Source: BM714 sp964484935 (GTDB lineage: Bacteria; Bacillota; Clostridia; Peptostreptococcales; BM714). From it: a stretch of DNA of 64,000 bases. This document shows positions 62,701 through 64,000 of this stretch, in pieces; positions within the stretch are counted from its first letter, which is position 1; the number at the start of each line of letters is the position of its first letter. The stretch is from NCBI GenBank assembly GCA_964484935.1, contig CAZAFW010000002.1:62001-126000 (forward strand), read 5' to 3'. The notes beneath the pieces are model-generated. The model saw nothing but the letters and a program-made list of their open reading frames with translations. It had not been told where the DNA came from and ran no database searches. The position numbers and the translations under genes were made by a program.

Positions 62701-63382
62701 AAATGTCGTCTATCTCCATTGCAAGCTGTACCTTTATTTCCTCAATCCACTCTCCGCTTTTGAATTCCTCATACGAGCGCCCGAATAAGGAGATGGAATG
62801 CTCCATCCATTTCCAAGGTTCCGGCATGCTTTTAGCGAAAGAATGGAATTTAATTATGGTATTTTTGAAAGCCTCGTCGTCCTTGTTGCTGCTGAAAGCC
62901 TCTATTAGATTCAAGAATTCAGGAACTCTTTGGGCATAATTTTCTTCCATTATTTCCTCAAGCGCTTGGTTCCTGAGCATGTTCCTCTCGAGGTCGTCCG
63001 CGATTCTGAATTCGGGATCTATGTCAATCACATGGAATCCTGCTCTTATGACTTCGATGCAAAAACCGTGCAATGTTTGGATTGACGCCCTATTGAGCCG
63101 GTTGGTCTGCCTTCTGGCAAATTCCGCAGTTTCCCGGTCTGTTTTGCCATCGTCCAAAAGCGCTGTCAGAGCGCCCAATATCTTCTCGCGCATTTCGGCA
63201 GCCGCCGCATGTGTGAATGTGACTATCAGCATTTGGTCGATGTCTATTCTTTCTTTCATCATAATGTCTATTATCCTTGCAACAAGAACAGCCGTCTTTC
63301 CCGATCCGGCAGCCGCAGATACAAGAAGGTGGCTGCCCCTGGTTTCTATAGCCTCTTTTTGCTGTCTGGTCCAATCAACCAC
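59756..63382 (-). CDS. addA: ATP-dependent helicase/nuclease subunit AddA
   Basis: AddA is the UvrD-like helicase with a RecB-type nuclease, which processes double-strand breaks for recombination. The 1208-residue protein has Walker A SAAAGSGKTAVL, helicase motifs (FNDLEHFAL; FIDEYQDNN; GDVKQSIYRFR; VRMMTVHKSKGLEFPVV; LYVAMTRASDR) and the C-terminal nuclease (IQGIIDCYFEEDG; VLVDYKTG). The start is a GTG with GGAGGCGG upstream. It overlaps addB by eight bases. Confidence 0.96.
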   Translation of the reverse strand: MVDWTRQQKEAIETRGSHLLVSAAAGSGKTAVLVARIIDIMMKERIDIDQMLIVTFTHAAAAEMREKILGALTALLDDGKTDRETAEFARRQTNRLNRASIQTLHGFCIEVIRAGFHVIDIDPEFRIADDLERNMLRNQALEEIMEENYAQRVPEFLNLIEAFSSNKDDEAFKNTIIKFHSFAKSMPEPWKWMEHSISLFGRSYEEFKSGEWIEEIKVQLAMEIDDISKEYGELVKTAETPDGPLPYLDALASDCDLVEKLVLSAEKGIEDYFDAYSKEVADKPGPVFEKLKPIRKADKEFMDIEKIEKVKNGRDKLKKRIVGLQAKYIDCNVKTAYGHMGKLKPDIECLASLAQNLDERYLHKKAERRLMDFNDLEHFALAILSDERMAGRFKGKYRQIFIDEYQDNNRMQEAIIGMIASSGNVFMVGDVKQSIYRFRLAEPGIFISKYMKYGEEKNEGKRIVLNKNFRSRKTILEAINFVFEKIMNETTGEIQYDTDAKLNEGKDFLSERAEAVEIHMLEKLFESDSGMLDEEIAELNHSQAEAVLTARLIKRLLNEETYDPQIEAYRPIEYRDIVILSRAVKNWADVFYEVLSEEGIPVYTEDSGGYFDTLEIKLLVDLLKLIDNRRQDLPLLSVLRSPAGGFSIEEMTQIRLVYQKGTYHEAVNLYMMEKTDKLSIKLNEFYAKLERWSKMSKYMKLDDFIWSLSVESGYMAYISAMPGGIRRRENLKVLMDRASALSKGTCGSLFDFIRFIEDVLKSKGDMDTAAVLGEKDNVVRMMTVHKSKGLEFPVVILSGLGKRIKRNGTKNDLLMHRDLGIGPKYYDIGKRVFRESVPQSAIKLRSFRESVAEEMRILYVAMTRASDRLLLVGSVRNAEKEMAKWSETMTDYSILDSNSFFDWIMGPVSTMMTETDKLAARSGREVRLSGEGHNWRIMLHDRSTLSKGLPEAFDNSVKERVENLDFEADRELLENLDETLSWRYEYAPLVEMPSKMTVTLLNRLDSTNKNPKFGFSIPSLSKAPEGLSGNRQATAAEIGDMYHVAMRNLLLDRELTESDEKIEKQIDVMIEKDILAAAAKEYVDFGKIRGFLDSPLGRRMMASGNVNREVPFVLSKGVEEIIEVAKELHGKDNLLIQGIIDCYFEEDGEWVLVDYKTGSSWKKGLEIASEAYRTQLCVYREALEKITGKKVKEAYLCFMEAGENVKVL

Positions 63383-64000
63383 GGTTTCCGCCTCCTTCTT
63401 CTTTTTCGCCTTTTGATATTTTCAAATTCTTTTCGATCCTCTCGATCGCCTCTTTTTCAGACAATGGCTTCAGGTTTCTGTATGTGTTTCCGCTCAAATC
63501 CTTGTCAAACTGGCAGATGGATGAAAAATCGCAAAAATTGCACGCCTTGTCATCGCCCTTCCTGAACGGGGCGGCTTCCATTCTTCCGTCAAGAATTCTT
63601 TCCGCGGCATCTTTAACGGCTTTTAGAACAAAGTCCAGTAGATTGTCAAATTCTTCCTTTTCGAGCGAGCCCCTGCCCTTTGCCGGGCTTGCGTCCTGCT
63701 TGAGCTTAACCGGGATTATCTCGGATGCTTGGCCTTGATCAAGCTCCATGTCCATGAGCTTTATGACTTTCTCATCCCGAAGCACAATACCCTTCATCTT
63801 GAACCTGCTTCTGTATTCGGCTTCCATGCCTCTTTCATCCAAACCCGTGTCCTCGACCATCGGATCGTCAATCTTGAAATAGAAAGCTCCTGCCGGAACA
63901 GTTTTCCTGGCCTTGGCTTTCGAGTCCATCAAAGCCGCATTCAGATAAACCGGCAGCTGTATCTGCAGTCCGTAGAAGGTGTCTCCTATTTTAAAAGGCT
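63375..64000 (-). CDS. addB: ATP-dependent nuclease subunit AddB, partial (N-terminus outside window)
   Basis: C-terminal part (about 208 residues) of AddB, partner of AddA. It continues past the high-coordinate edge; the reading frame from 63998 gives TFYGLQIQLPVYLNAALMD before the first internal Met. The C-terminal Fe-S nuclease signature CNFCDFSSICQFD is present; the other Cys of the cluster is outside the window. It is the first gene of addBA in this direction. Confidence 0.93.
   Translation of the reverse strand, partial: PFKIGDTFYGLQIQLPVYLNAALMDSKAKARKTVPAGAFYFKIDDPMVEDTGLDERGMEAEYRSRFKMKGIVLRDEKVIKLMDMELDQGQASEIIPVKLKQDASPAKGRGSLEKEEFDNLLDFVLKAVKDAAERILDGRMEAAPFRKGDDKACNFCDFSSICQFDKDLSGNTYRNLKPLSEKEAIERIEKNLKISKGEKEEGGGNRG

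Noticed and set aside
1..64000. CRISPR arrays, rRNA or tRNA genes, prophage
   Set aside because: No regularly spaced repeats, no rRNA or tRNA cloverleaf sequence and no phage structural genes were recognised by eye; low-identity cases could have been missed.

Overview
This 64 kb window comes from a Gram-positive anaerobe of the class Clostridia that ferments amino acids, most likely near the Peptostreptococcales/Tissierellales type of organism. The evidence is a complete Stickland D-proline reductase operon with selenocysteine codons, a multi-subunit [FeFe] hydrogenase, tryptophanase, strong AGGAGG-type ribosome binding sites and low-to-moderate GC. No rRNA, tRNA, CRISPR array or intact insertion sequence was seen. 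The species cannot be named from sequence alone. Nearly every gene lies on the minus strand, so each operon reads from high to low coordinates.

Layout. 1-4.1 kb: dnaE (cut by the window edge) and whiA. 4.2-6.4 kb: a Nudix hydrolase and tryptophanase, sitting where yvcK normally lies. 6.5-11.5 kb: rapZ, a PHP phosphoesterase, murB and an overlapping NitT/TauT-type ABC transporter. 11.6-16.1 kb: NAD-linked [FeFe] hydrogenase operon with a candidate Rex operator. 16.4-17.7 kb: a lone plus-strand ISL3-like transposase whose first catalytic aspartate is replaced. 17.8-31.2 kb: uvrC, uvrA, uvrB, an AI-2E family permease, a MinJ-like PDZ protein, a Ctp protease, an EnvC-like M23 activator and ftsXE; this order resembles the B. 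subtilis ftsEX-ctpB-minJ-uvrBA neighbourhood. 31.4-36.1 kb: formyl-THF cyclo-ligase, a Lon-family protease, and ilvE behind an isoleucine-type T-box with a 21-codon basic peptide ORF in between. 36.2-41.5 kb: WecG/TagA glycosyltransferase, MazF/EndoA with a very short antitoxin, alr, nnrDE, acpS. 41.7-48.5 kb: a DUF1576 membrane protein with a small partner, thrB/thrC, cobO, psuG/psuK and a small membrane protein. 48.6-58.4 kb: proline reductase cluster prdC-prdA-orf-prdB-prdD-prdE-prdF-tauE under the sigma-54 activator PrdR. 58.4-58.6 kb: a structured RNA candidate. 58.7-64 kb: an EamA transporter and addAB (addB cut by the edge).

How it fits together. The prd genes racemise L-proline (PrdF), reduce D-proline at a pyruvoyl/selenocysteine enzyme (PrdA/PrdB) and feed it electrons through the RnfC-like selenoprotein PrdC. 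A well-matched -24/-12 promoter upstream of prdC suits PrdR, which carries GAFTGA. The hydrogenase disposes of the same NADH pool, and its promoter carries a near-consensus Rex site, so both redox outlets look controllable. Two in-frame UGA codons (in prdB and prdC), each followed by a SECIS-like hairpin, must be read as selenocysteine; conventional gene calling would truncate both proteins.

The points most worth a second look are the structured RNA between prdR and the EamA gene, the T-box/basic-peptide/ilvE unit, the antitoxin lacking its DNA-binding domain, the PrdD/PrdE pair split exactly at the PrdA processing site, and the degenerate ISL3 protein.
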